From: an uncultured Bacilli bacterium
GTDB taxonomy: Bacteria; Bacillota_I; Bacilli_A; RF39; UBA660
DNA length: 13,876 nucleotides
Direction of reading: 5' to 3'
NCBI GenBank assembly: GCA_947627835.1
Contig: CANQXM010000024.1
Coordinates: 1-13,876, forward strand
Shown piece by piece: positions 6,465 to 13,553 of this stretch. Position 1 is the stretch's first letter, and each line of letters begins with the position of its first letter. The notes below the pieces were generated by a model. That model was not told the DNA's origin and ran no database searches. It worked only from the letters and a program-made list of their open reading frames with translations. Both the position numbers and the translations under genes were made by a program.

Positions 6465-7694
6465 ATGTTAGTTATACTATATTATATTATCTTTTCCATT
6501 TCCTTTGTGTATGGGATGTATTTTACTATAACTGGCCTTTTTGGATTTAAAAATTATCATAAAAGTATGTTTTCAAAGCATAAACCAAAATATCGTTTTG
6601 GTATTGTTATTCCAACGCGAAATGAAGAGAAGGTTATTGCATCCTTGATTAAGAGTTTGCAAAAACAAAATTATCCAAAAGATTTCTATGAAATTTTTGT
6701 AGTTCCAAATAATTGTACGGATGATACGGAGGGTGCTGCAAGAAAAGCAGGTGCTACCATCATTAATTGTACGGTACCTGTTAAGTTTAAGGCAGATGCT
6801 TTAAAATTTACATTTAATAAGCTTCAATCTCGAGAAGATATTGATGCGTTTGTTGTATTTGATGCTGATAATTTGGTTCATCCTGACTTTTTAGCAAGAA
6901 TGAATGATGCTCTTTGTGAAGGGGTTCAAGTTGCCCAAGCGTTCCGTGATGCAAAAAATATGGGAGATAATTGGATTACTGGTGGATATACATTATTCTA
7001 TTTTATTCAGAATTTCTTTTATAATCGTGCACGAATGAATTATGCAGGATCTGCTACCATTAATGGTACTGGATTTGTCATGAGAAAAGAAGTTGTTAAA
7101 GATGGCTTTAATACGGTGACGATTACAGAAGATAGTGAGTTTACAGCACAATGTGCTATTCGTGGTATTCAAGTTGCCTTCGTTGAAGATGCTATTACTT
7201 ATGATGAACATCCGATTACTTTTAAAGAAAGTTGGAAACAACGGAAACGTTGGACGAGTGGAACACTCAGTTGTTTATCTACTTATTGGAAGAAATTAAT
7301 GTCTACATTCCTTCAAACTGGTAATATTGCTTGTTTTGATATGACAATGATGTTTTTAGCACCAATTATGATGTTAGTTGCTGCTGTGTTATCGGTTGTA
7401 TTAATTATCTTTAATATTGTCGGAATTGAATTGTTTGATTTCTTCTCTTACTTGTATGCATCTGGTTTATTATTCTTTGTAGTCTTTTACTTATTAAGTG
7501 TTCTTATGAACGTCTTTGTGGTAAAATATAATCATAAAAATCCAAAAAATATGTTGTCAGGAATTATTTTCTTTACCGTATTTTTACTTTCATGGATTCC
7601 AATCAATGTTATTTGCTTATTTAAGAAAACTAATAACTGGGAACAAATCAACCATCATCGTAATGATGTGGATTTGGATAAATTGTTGAATTAG
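6465..7694 (+). CDS. Processive-type membrane glycosyltransferase, family 2
   Basis: A 409-residue protein. One transmembrane segment (about 2-27) is followed by a cytoplasmic GT-A domain (about 43-270): IPTRNEE (49-55), NCTDDT (83-88), KADAL (109-113), DAD (133-135), TEDSE (221-225) and QRKRW (259-263). About three to four C-terminal transmembrane segments follow (about 288-318, 323-352, 362-385). The DAD, TED and Q..RW set is the hallmark of processive or cellulose/hyaluronan/PNAG-synthase-like GT2 enzymes, which polymerise or add sugars at the membrane. The ribosome site TAGGTG overlaps the stop codon of the GntR gene, so translation is probably coupled. It shares the promoter at 6021-6049 and ends in a short terminator. 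Product unknown; a glycolipid or short exopolysaccharide is possible, since no export partner is visible. Confidence 0.85.
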   Translation: MLVILYYIIFSISFVYGMYFTITGLFGFKNYHKSMFSKHKPKYRFGIVIPTRNEEKVIASLIKSLQKQNYPKDFYEIFVVPNNCTDDTEGAARKAGATIINCTVPVKFKADALKFTFNKLQSREDIDAFVVFDADNLVHPDFLARMNDALCEGVQVAQAFRDAKNMGDNWITGGYTLFYFIQNFFYNRARMNYAGSATINGTGFVMRKEVVKDGFNTVTITEDSEFTAQCAIRGIQVAFVEDAITYDEHPITFKESWKQRKRWTSGTLSCLSTYWKKLMSTFLQTGNIACFDMTMMFLAPIMMLVAAVLSVVLIIFNIVGIELFDFFSYLYASGLLFFVVFYLLSVLMNVFVVKYNHKNPKNMLSGIIFFTVFLLSWIPINVICLFKKTNNWEQINHHRNDVDLDKLLN

Positions 7695-7715
7695 TCTTCA
7701 TCAGAAGATTTTTTT
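7693..7715 (+). terminator. Rho-independent terminator of the GntR-glycosyltransferase operon
   Basis: AGTCTTC (7693-7699), loop ATCA, GAAGATT (7704-7710), continuing into T7711-7715. It is a 7-bp stem with one G-T wobble, and its 5' arm overlaps the TAG stop codon (7692-7694). The stem is short, so some read-through into the next gene is likely, particularly as no clear promoter lies in the gap. Confidence 0.6.
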
Positions 7716-7735
7716 CATATGAAGGGGTGATAAAT

Positions 7736-8188
7736 ATGTATTGGGCATATTTAGAAACGGAAATTGGTATTTTAAAAATTGTGACGAATGAAGAAGTGGC
7801 ATTAAAGGTTGAAATTGTTCCAGAAAAAAAGGAAGATCATCCTTGTGATCTTACGTTGGAAACGAAAAAACAGTTAGAAGAGTACTTTGCTGGAAAACGG
7901 AAAGAATTTACGATTCCTATTTATCATCAAGGGCCACCTTTTCAAAGAAAAGTTTTTGAATTTATGAAAAAAGTTGATTATGGAACAACCCTTACTTATG
8001 AAGAAGTGGCAAAGAGTGTGAATAATCCACTTGCTAGACAAGCCATTGGGAATACTATAAAAAATAATCCATTGCTTATTTTAATTCCATGTCATCGAAT
8101 CGTTCATAAAGATGGACATCTTGCTGGATTTATGTATGGTAATGAAGTCCAACAAAAACTATTGGATTTGGAAGGTATCAAATTGTAG
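7736..8188 (+). CDS. ogt: Methylated-DNA-protein-cysteine S-methyltransferase
   Basis: A 150-residue DNA repair enzyme that transfers alkyl groups from O6-alkylguanine to its own cysteine and is consumed. The active-site motif IPCHRIV is present (C119), followed by the conserved Gly residues of GHLAGFMYG. The DNA-binding part shows YEEVA (88-92) and LARQAIGNTIKNNP (99-112) with R101 as the likely arginine finger. The N-terminal half (residues 1-65) is the short, divergent domain usual for Ogt. I chose ATG 7736 over in-frame GTG 7727 because the GTG is itself part of the ribosome site GAAGGGGTGA. The gene is bounded by a terminator on each side and has no obvious promoter of its own. An alkyltransferase-like (non-enzymatic) variant is excluded by the intact Cys. 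Confidence 0.93.
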   Translation: MYWAYLETEIGILKIVTNEEVALKVEIVPEKKEDHPCDLTLETKKQLEEYFAGKRKEFTIPIYHQGPPFQRKVFEFMKKVDYGTTLTYEEVAKSVNNPLARQAIGNTIKNNPLLILIPCHRIVHKDGHLAGFMYGNEVQQKLLDLEGIKL

Positions 8189-8207
8189 TTTGATATCATC
8201 TTCTTTT
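8174..8207 (+). terminator. Rho-independent terminator overlapping the end of the ogt gene
   Basis: GGTATCAAA (8174-8182), loop TTGTAG (8183-8188), TTTGATATC (8189-8197), a 9-bp stem with one wobble, then ATCTTCTTTTTTG. The loop contains the TAG stop codon of ogt, and the 5' arm encodes its last residues. The T tract is broken by two C residues. Confidence 0.65.
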
Positions 8208-8268
8208 TTGTGTAAATTTATGCATGATTGTTGGTAATAAGTTGTAGAATGAATAAAAGGGTGACAAT

Positions 8269-9000
8269 ATGAAAAAAGTAGAACAGACTATTATTACGAT
8301 TTTAATTGTAATTTGTATTGGAATGTGTGTAGGAAGTTTAATTATTTTTATTTCTAGAAGTCATGAAACTTCTAAGGAACGAGAAGAGGAATATGCTTTT
8401 GAAGAAGTAACAATTTCTGCAAGTATGGAAGAGAAAGCGGAAGAAATCTTTTTGAATGGGGTTGTTCCTGGCCTTTTACATGGTAAAAGTTTTCCATCTA
8501 GGAATTTTACTAATAATAGTGAGTTACTTACAGATGAAATTGATAAGTTCTATTTTGTTCTAGAATATATTAAGATGCAAGATGAAAAACTTATTGAATC
8601 TTCTTCTAGTTATGATGCTTCTAAGGAAAACGAATGTCGGATTCTTTTGCAAAATTTTCAACCGATTGCAAAGTCCATATGGGGTGTAGAAATTGATTTT
8701 ACACAAATTAATTCTCCGGTTGTTCGTATTCAAGATGATTATATTTATTCTGATGATAGTGAGGTTGCCAATTTATTTGTTTTAAAATTAAAATCGATTC
8801 AATATACGGGTTCATCTTATAAGATGGTAACAGATGTTTATACGGCCATTCAAGATGGTACAGTTAATCAAGAACTTGTTTCTTCTTTTTCCAAGGCTGC
8901 TTATATTTCTCGTGATTATTTATATGGTAGAATGGAATGGGAATATCGTCTTGATACGCAAAATCGTGTTTTACAAAAAGTTACATTTTATGGAATGTAA
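8269..9000 (+). CDS. Membrane-anchored protein of unknown function
   Basis: A 243-residue protein that I do not recognise. It has a single N-terminal transmembrane anchor (about residues 8-29, after MKKVEQ), then an acidic linker (KEREEEYAFEEV) and an extracytoplasmic domain of about 190 residues with mixed helix and strand character and a hydrophobic-aromatic C-terminal strand (LQKVTFYGM). There is no lipobox cysteine in the usual place (the Cys at 16 and 20 lie inside the hydrophobic stretch) and no catalytic motif that I can identify. The topology is probably N-in, C-out. ATG 8269 follows AAGGGTGA (8257-8264). A TAGAAT at 8245-8250 is a possible -10 box with no good -35. The terminator before it and the promoter after it suggest a single-gene unit. 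The RDD membrane protein downstream may be functionally linked, but nothing proves it. Confidence 0.75.
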   Translation: MKKVEQTIITILIVICIGMCVGSLIIFISRSHETSKEREEEYAFEEVTISASMEEKAEEIFLNGVVPGLLHGKSFPSRNFTNNSELLTDEIDKFYFVLEYIKMQDEKLIESSSSYDASKENECRILLQNFQPIAKSIWGVEIDFTQINSPVVRIQDDYIYSDDSEVANLFVLKLKSIQYTGSSYKMVTDVYTAIQDGTVNQELVSSFSKAAYISRDYLYGRMEWEYRLDTQNRVLQKVTFYGM

Positions 9001-9014
9001 TTTTTTCTTTCTTT

Positions 9015-9023
9015 TGATATAAT
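9015..9023 (+). promoter_or_regulatory. Extended -10 promoter element for the RDD gene
   Basis: TGATATAAT (TGn plus perfect TATAAT at 9018-9023), 17 bases before ATG 9041. The -35 region falls on the stop codon of the preceding gene and is weak. The leader would be about 11 nt, just enough for the ribosome site. Confidence 0.5.
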
Positions 9024-9040
9024 AATGAAAGGTGGTTTTT

Positions 9041-9757
9041 ATGAAAAATATGTATTTTCGAAGATTTTTAGCTTATGTCATTGATATTATTTTTGTTGGG
9101 GCACTTACTTCGGTGATTTCTTTAATTCCATTTGTAAGTCCGAATGAAGAAGCGTATAATCAAGCGGCGGATCAATTGGTTGAATTAGTGAATCATTATG
9201 AAGAAAAGGATGAAAAAACTTTTCAAGATGAATATATTGCTATTTCTTATGATCTTAACCGTGCGAATATCAATTATATTGTTTTGAATGTTGTGGTTAT
9301 TATTGCGTATTTTGGTATTTTTCAGTGGCAAAGAAATGGACAGACGTTTGGAAAACGAATTATGAAAATTCGAGTTGTTCCTGCAGGAGAAAACAAACTT
9401 TCTTTTCTTTCCTATTTTGTCCGTACGGTAGTGCTACATAATGTCATTATTACTATTTTACAAGTATTAGTTCTTTTATTTATGACGAAAGAAAATTATT
9501 ATTTGTATTATCAAAATATTAATTTAGTTGGTTATGTTTTCATGATGATTTTACTTTTATGTATGTTTATTCGAAACGATCGTCGTGGACTTCATGATTT
9601 AATTGCACGGACGAATGTTGTGATGGAGGATGCGCCTTTAGAAGATGCTGTGATTGTAAAACCTGAAGAAAAGAAACCAAAAAAGACTTCTTCTAAAGAA
9701 GAAAAAGTAACGAAAGCAAAAACGATTTCTAAAAAAAGTACAAAACCTAAAAATTAA
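9041..9757 (+). CDS. RDD family membrane protein with lysine-rich tail
   Basis: A 238-residue protein. The RDD domain shows the conserved Arg and Asp in the first segment (RRFLAYVIDII), FGKRIMKIRVV after the second segment, and RRGLHDLIARTNVV at its end. Transmembrane segments lie at about 8-30, 78-98, 127-150 and 160-182. A long polar loop sits between the first two, and a highly charged Lys/Glu/Ser/Thr tail occupies roughly the last 40 residues. RDD proteins are poorly understood; some are implicated in ion or solute transport. I chose ATG 9041 over in-frame GTG 9032, which is part of the ribosome site AGGTGG (9030-9035). The last codons form one arm of a bidirectional terminator, and the gene overlaps the convergent aminopeptidase gene by 11 bases. 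Confidence 0.85.
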   Translation: MKNMYFRRFLAYVIDIIFVGALTSVISLIPFVSPNEEAYNQAADQLVELVNHYEEKDEKTFQDEYIAISYDLNRANINYIVLNVVVIIAYFGIFQWQRNGQTFGKRIMKIRVVPAGENKLSFLSYFVRTVVLHNVIITILQVLVLLFMTKENYYLYYQNINLVGYVFMMILLLCMFIRNDRRGLHDLIARTNVVMEDAPLEDAVIVKPEEKKPKKTSSKEEKVTKAKTISKKSTKPKN

Positions 9758-9772
9758 GTTTTGTACTTTTTT
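9732..9772. terminator. Perfect bidirectional terminator shared by two convergent genes
   Basis: AAAAAAGTACAAAAC (9732-9746) and GTTTTGTACTTTTTT (9758-9772) are exact reverse complements, giving a 15-bp stem whose outer pairs form the T tract in either direction. The 11-nt loop (9747-9757) contains the TAA of the RDD gene on + and the TAG of the aminopeptidase gene on -. Both arms are coding. Confidence 0.85.
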
Positions 9773-11039
9773 GATGATGGGATAGATTCATTTTAAAGAA
9801 TGTATTAAATAATTTATATAAATCATAGGTATCATCTAAACCAACGCATTCATTTGCAGAGTGCATGGCAAGTTCGGCAAGACCAATATCAATGGATAAA
9901 ATACTTACGTGTCGAAGACTGATTCCTGCTAATGTACTACCTGCATTCATATCGTTTCGACTGGTAAAGTCTTGGACTTTTATTTTGGCTTTTTCACATA
10001 TTGCTTTTAAAATGGAAGCCGATAAAGAATCGGTAGTTGTCTGTTTTTCTTTGGAAATTACAATTCCTTTGTTGATGTATATTTGGTTTGTATTATCCGA
10101 TAAGTCCGGATGATTGGGATGGATGGCATGGGTATTGTCTGAACTAATCATGAATGAATTTGCTAAACTATTTGAAATATCAATTTGAAGCGCCGCTGCA
10201 ATTCTTTTTAAGGTATCTAACAGGAAGTTTGAATCAGCGCCTTCTTTTGTTAAACTACCAACTTCTTCACTATTAAAACTACAAAAAACATTGATATTTT
10301 TGGAGTTGTTACTTTTTTTCATGGCTTCTAGGGCTGCAAATGTACTTGTTAAGTTGTCGATTCTTGGTGAAATTAAAATGTTGTTTTTATTGCCAATGAT
10401 ACATGGCTTTTCTAAATTATAAACATGTAGGTCGTACTCACAGATTTCTTTTTTAGGAAAATGAAAGTTTTTGTAGAGAAGTTCTTTGATGACGTCTTTT
10501 TTCTTTTCAATATCGATGATGGGGATTAAGTCGACTTGTTCATTAATATTTAAGTTGGTGTTTGCTTGGGCATTTTGATGAATGGCTATACTTGGAATTA
10601 GTAAAAGGGGCTTTTTAAAATCAACAATATTGGTTTTGAAGGTATTTTCTTTTTTGGTAATTACTTTTCCAGCAAGGGAAAGAGGACGATCAAACCAACC
10701 ATAATTTAAAAGACCGCCATAAGGTTGCACGTTACATTTTAAATATCCATTTTCATATATTTCATTTTGTGGTTTTAATAGCAGGGCTGGTGTATCTGAA
10801 TGCGTGGTAATAATGGAAAAGCCATTTTGGTAGTTTTTGCCAATTTGAAAAGCAATTAGGGAAGCATTGTTTCTGGTTACCAGATATTTTCCAGGTTTTA
10901 GATTCCATTCTTCTTCTTCCCATAAAATTTGAAAATCTAGTTTTTCTAGTTCATGAACCATTTCTTTTACAGCGGTATAGGTGGAAGTTCCTTTTTCTAG
11001 AAAGTTAATTAATTTTTTATTATAAGTTTCTTTTTGCAT
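9747..11039 (-). CDS. M18 family aminopeptidase (aspartyl aminopeptidase-like)
   Basis: A 430-residue cytosolic metallo-aminopeptidase of the M18 family, which removes N-terminal, often acidic, residues from peptides. The expected metal ligands and catalytic residues are present: H80 and D82 (TTHSD), D228 (SPRIDN), E258-E259 (NSEEVGS), D301 (ISSDNTHA) and H393 (ELAMHSA). Other family landmarks are GLLNYGWFDRPLSLAG (about 109-124), HPNHPD (307-312) and DMNAGSTLAGI (363-373). Length fits the family (about 420-450). I prefer ATG 11039. A longer in-frame version could begin at TTG 11072, but it has no ribosome site and adds non-family residues; the GTGATC before the ATG is itself a weak ribosome site. 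The gene has its own unit between two terminators and ends in the shared hairpin at 9732-9772. Confidence 0.9.
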   Translation of the reverse strand: MQKETYNKKLINFLEKGTSTYTAVKEMVHELEKLDFQILWEEEEWNLKPGKYLVTRNNASLIAFQIGKNYQNGFSIITTHSDTPALLLKPQNEIYENGYLKCNVQPYGGLLNYGWFDRPLSLAGKVITKKENTFKTNIVDFKKPLLLIPSIAIHQNAQANTNLNINEQVDLIPIIDIEKKKDVIKELLYKNFHFPKKEICEYDLHVYNLEKPCIIGNKNNILISPRIDNLTSTFAALEAMKKSNNSKNINVFCSFNSEEVGSLTKEGADSNFLLDTLKRIAAALQIDISNSLANSFMISSDNTHAIHPNHPDLSDNTNQIYINKGIVISKEKQTTTDSLSASILKAICEKAKIKVQDFTSRNDMNAGSTLAGISLRHVSILSIDIGLAELAMHSANECVGLDDTYDLYKLFNTFFKMNLSHHQKSTKLNF

Positions 11040-11084
11040 AACGATCACAATATTAGTTTGATTCAAAAGCAAAAATTTATAAAT

Positions 11085-11130
11085 AAAAAAGAAGTTCTTG
11101 GTTGAAGTAATTTGATAAAAACTTCTTTTT
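11085..11130 (-). terminator. Terminator after the collagen-like fragment
   Basis: AACTTCTTTTT (11120-11130) and AAAAAGAAGTT (11086-11096) are exact reverse complements, an 11-bp stem around a 23-nt loop. Read on the - strand, the stem ends in a T tract (TTTTTT from 11090 to 11085) 30 bases after the collagen-like stop and before the aminopeptidase start. The loop is long for a terminator. Confidence 0.5.
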
Positions 11131-11159
11131 AGAGCTTCTTTTCGTGGGAATTCGGTATG

Positions 11160-11363
11160 TTAGGTAGCAGCAGCCGGACCGGTTGGACCTTGAGGAATGG
11201 TTAAATTTAAGGTATAGGTATTATCGGCTGTTTCTGTTAAGGTTGCTGCTGCATCGGTTCCAGGAGCTCCGGTAGTTACGGTTCCAAGTGCTAATGTAAT
11301 TGCAGGACCTGTAGGACCAATTTCACCTTGTGGACCTGTTGTACCACATTTGGTCGCCCACAA
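11160..11363 (-). pseudogene. 3' fragment of a collagen-like (Gly-X-Y) surface protein gene
   Basis: The frame encodes Gly-X-Y triplets (GTTGPQGEIGPTGPA), then a compact domain of the form LALGTVTTGAPGTDAAATLTE, then LNLTIPQGPTGPAAAT and TAA at 11162-11160. Repeats alternating GPTGP with GTVTTGAPGT...LNLTIP are typical of Firmicute collagen-like exosporium or surface proteins. Only about 62 collagen-type residues remain. Upstream of the first Gly (codon 11345-11343) the triplet pattern stops, and the frame runs into a TAG at 11372-11370. The only in-frame starts are rare TTG-type codons without a ribosome site, so it has no proper start. Next to it lies the end of a large serine recombinase gene. 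The most likely reading is a gene split by an integrative element, with its 5' half at the far end. The fragment is visibly richer in G+C than the DNA around it. Confidence 0.65.
11328..11363. other. Candidate attachment-site junction of the integrative element
   Basis: TTGTGGACC (11328-11336) and GGT-CGC-CCACAA (11352-11363) form an imperfect inverted repeat of about 36 bp, centred near 11344-11346. It spans the point where the collagen triplets end (11345). The size and the partly symmetric arms resemble large serine recombinase att sites. The exact crossover dinucleotide cannot be fixed without the other junction. Confidence 0.35.
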
Positions 11364-11394
11364 CTGTATCTATTTAAAAAAATTATTAATTTTT

Positions 11395-11415
11395 GCCTAA
11401 AATAAAGGCTTTTTT
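11395..11415 (+). terminator. Weak + strand terminator-like hairpin at the recombinase 3' end
   Basis: GCCT (11395-11398), loop AAAATAA, AGGC (11406-11409), then T11410-11415. The T tract follows the stem only on the + strand, so it would stop transcripts coming from the collagen side from running antisense into the recombinase gene. The 4-bp stem makes this weak. Confidence 0.25.
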
Positions 11416-13486
11416 AGAAATTCCAAACAATTTGAATATCACGTGAATTATTATCTGTATTTAATTTTCCTATATAAATTTTGTCTATCCATTCATTTGA
11501 AATCTCTACCGTTAATTTTTCAACTTTCTCATATTTACTAAATAATTTATCAGTATCTTTAAGTTTTGCTTGTTTACTATAAAGCATTTCTAATTCTGTT
11601 TTTATAGATTCTTGTCGTTCTTCTAATTTTTTGACATCTTCGTTGTAAGTTCTACTTAAAGCGAAAAACTGACTTTCATTTATAATTTGGTTGACTCTAT
11701 CTTCATAAAGTTGTTGGAAATATTTGTCTTTAGATGATATTGTATGTTCATTATCTTGTAACTCTTTTTTTAATGCGTTAATTTTATTTTTAAACATATC
11801 TTTGTCAATCATTTCTTGGTTAAGGTTATTTAAGATATTACCATCTTTAAAATTAGTTATAAATTTATTAATTTCTGTAAGGATTTGATTTTCTAAAATA
11901 TCGTATCTAATTAAACTTTTATTATCACAATTAAGCCATCTTGTTCTTTTATCTCTACAACCCATATATTCGTGTTTATGACCTGAACCATTTGTTTTCT
12001 CAAATGATTTACCACAACAAGAGCAATATACTTTTTTACTTAATGGATTAACTTCACCGGTAGTTGTATCGGTACGAACTATACTTTGTAATCTATTTTG
12101 AACTGAATACCATAAATCTTTTTCAATAATTGGGTCGTGTGTATTTTCAACTATAATCCATTCGTCTTTAGAAGTGTGTTTTGACCTTTGGTCTTTATAA
12201 GAAACATTCCTAAATTTTCCTTGAACAGTATTTCCAATATAATATTCATTTCTCAATATAGATGCAATAGTGGTATCACTCCAACCGGGTTTCTTTTCAT
12301 ATCTAGCATAACTCTTTACATTTTTATTGCCATTACAAGTAGCCTCTGAAATATAATGATATTCTGGGTATTTGCTATTATAATTAACAAATGCCTCTAA
12401 TTCATAATTTGCTGTTCCTAATCGTTTTATTTCATTAACTTGCACACCAATATATAAAGTTTCATTTGTGATAATATCACCAATTTGTAATTCTTCCCAT
12501 TTTTCATTATTTTCAAAATCTAAATCTTTTAAATCTATATTTTCTTGTAAAATAGAAGAAACAAATAATCTAACGTTCTTATCAAGTTTTCGCACCTTTA
12601 AATCAATATAAGTAGGTATTTTTTCGCCTAACTTATTATTTAAAGTCAACATACCAATAGATTTAATATCAGTAATTTTTTCTAATTCCATATTTTCTAA
12701 AGTATTAACTATTATATAATTACCTTTTTTAGAAATGGAAGATATATTTTGACGTTGCTTTGTTGCTGGTGAACCCATTTTAGAACCATTCATTTTTTTA
12801 TAATCATAAGGACTAGGTATTCTTTCGTCATTTAAGTAACAAATAATTTTATAGTAGCCCCAACCGTTATTATACAGTTCAAAAATTTTCTTAACTATTT
12901 CACTAGCAACAGGGTCTATTATTAAACTGTTTTTATCGTCTGGATCTCTTAAATAACCGTATGGTGCAAATGAACCTGTGAATAAACCTTGTTCTTTTTT
13001 ATCTCTTAAAGTTGCTCTAATATTATCAGAAGTATCTTCAAGATACCATTCATCTGTCATAGCAGTTATTTGACTTGTTTTTTTAGTTTCTTTTCTTGTA
13101 TTGTCTATTCTTTCAATATATGTTACAAATCTAACGCCCCATTCTTTAAATTTATTGTGAACGTATAAATCTATAAGTGTCATATCTCTTGCAAATCTAC
13201 TTTGAGTTTTAACTAAAACAATATCAACATTTCCGGCTTCACACTCTTTAATCATTTTATTAAAGTTTGGTCTATCTCTATCAGAACCGGAATAATCTTC
13301 ATCATCATAAACCCCGACAATTTCCCAACCTTGTTGTTCGGCATAATTTCTTAACATTGACTCTTGGTTCTTAATACTTTCAGAACGTTCTTCTGGTGTT
13401 AATTTGTCTAAATCCTCTTTAGATAACCTTAAATAAAGTACAACCCTCCTTAATGATTGACCAATTTTATTGATTACTTTTCTCAC
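11414..13486 (-). CDS. Large serine recombinase with an inserted domain
   Basis: A 690-residue site-specific recombinase that joins or excises DNA between short att sites through a Ser-DNA intermediate. Residues about 14-165 form the resolvase domain (VVLYLRLSKED with catalytic S22; DYSGSDRDRPNF 64-75; KTQSRFARD 93-101). The Recombinase domain begins at about 170 (GSFAPYGYLRD). It is interrupted after SPYDYKKMNG by about 150 foreign-looking residues and resumes at WSDTTIASILRNEYYIGNTVQGK (from 402). A zinc ribbon follows (C488, C491, C510, C520), then a coiled-coil arm (about 560-645) and a C-terminal strand. Typical relatives have about 450-560 residues, so the extra length is mostly the insertion. 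It starts at GTG 13486, with GAAAGGAAG at about 13498-13506 as ribosome site, and has an extended -10 box at 13545-13553. It is transcribed toward the collagen-like fragment and probably catalyses integration and excision at that junction. Confidence 0.9.
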   Translation of the reverse strand: MRKVINKIGQSLRRVVLYLRLSKEDLDKLTPEERSESIKNQESMLRNYAEQQGWEIVGVYDDEDYSGSDRDRPNFNKMIKECEAGNVDIVLVKTQSRFARDMTLIDLYVHNKFKEWGVRFVTYIERIDNTRKETKKTSQITAMTDEWYLEDTSDNIRATLRDKKEQGLFTGSFAPYGYLRDPDDKNSLIIDPVASEIVKKIFELYNNGWGYYKIICYLNDERIPSPYDYKKMNGSKMGSPATKQRQNISSISKKGNYIIVNTLENMELEKITDIKSIGMLTLNNKLGEKIPTYIDLKVRKLDKNVRLFVSSILQENIDLKDLDFENNEKWEELQIGDIITNETLYIGVQVNEIKRLGTANYELEAFVNYNSKYPEYHYISEATCNGNKNVKSYARYEKKPGWSDTTIASILRNEYYIGNTVQGKFRNVSYKDQRSKHTSKDEWIIVENTHDPIIEKDLWYSVQNRLQSIVRTDTTTGEVNPLSKKVYCSCCGKSFEKTNGSGHKHEYMGCRDKRTRWLNCDNKSLIRYDILENQILTEINKFITNFKDGNILNNLNQEMIDKDMFKNKINALKKELQDNEHTISSKDKYFQQLYEDRVNQIINESQFFALSRTYNEDVKKLEERQESIKTELEMLYSKQAKLKDTDKLFSKYEKVEKLTVEISNEWIDKIYIGKLNTDNNSRDIQIVWNF

Positions 13487-13544
13487 TTGTTAATTTACTT
13501 CCTTTCAATTAACCGTGAAAAAAATCAATATTTCAACCATCTTC

Positions 13545-13553
13545 ATTATACCA
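13545..13553 (-). promoter_or_regulatory. Extended -10 promoter element for the recombinase gene
   Basis: On the - strand TGGTATAAT (TGn plus perfect TATAAT at 13550-13545), followed by G. It sits on the last codons and stop of the small upstream ORF. The -35 region is poor. The start point would be near 13538, giving a leader of about 50 nt to GTG 13486. Confidence 0.5.

Noticed and set aside
7727..7735. GTG start for ogt
   Set aside because: The GTG is part of the ribosome site GAAGGGGTGA that serves ATG 7736.
9032..9040. GTG start for the RDD gene
   Set aside because: The GTG is part of the ribosome site AGGTGG that serves ATG 9041.
11040..11072. N-terminal extension of the M18 aminopeptidase from a TTG codon
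   Set aside because: It has no ribosome site, and the extra residues do not resemble the family N-terminus; ATG 11039 gives a normal start.
13446..13453. Perfect AAGGAGG on the - strand inside the recombinase gene as an internal start
   Set aside because: It encodes Leu-Arg-Arg, and no in-frame start codon follows at usable spacing; the GTG at 13486 has its own ribosome site.
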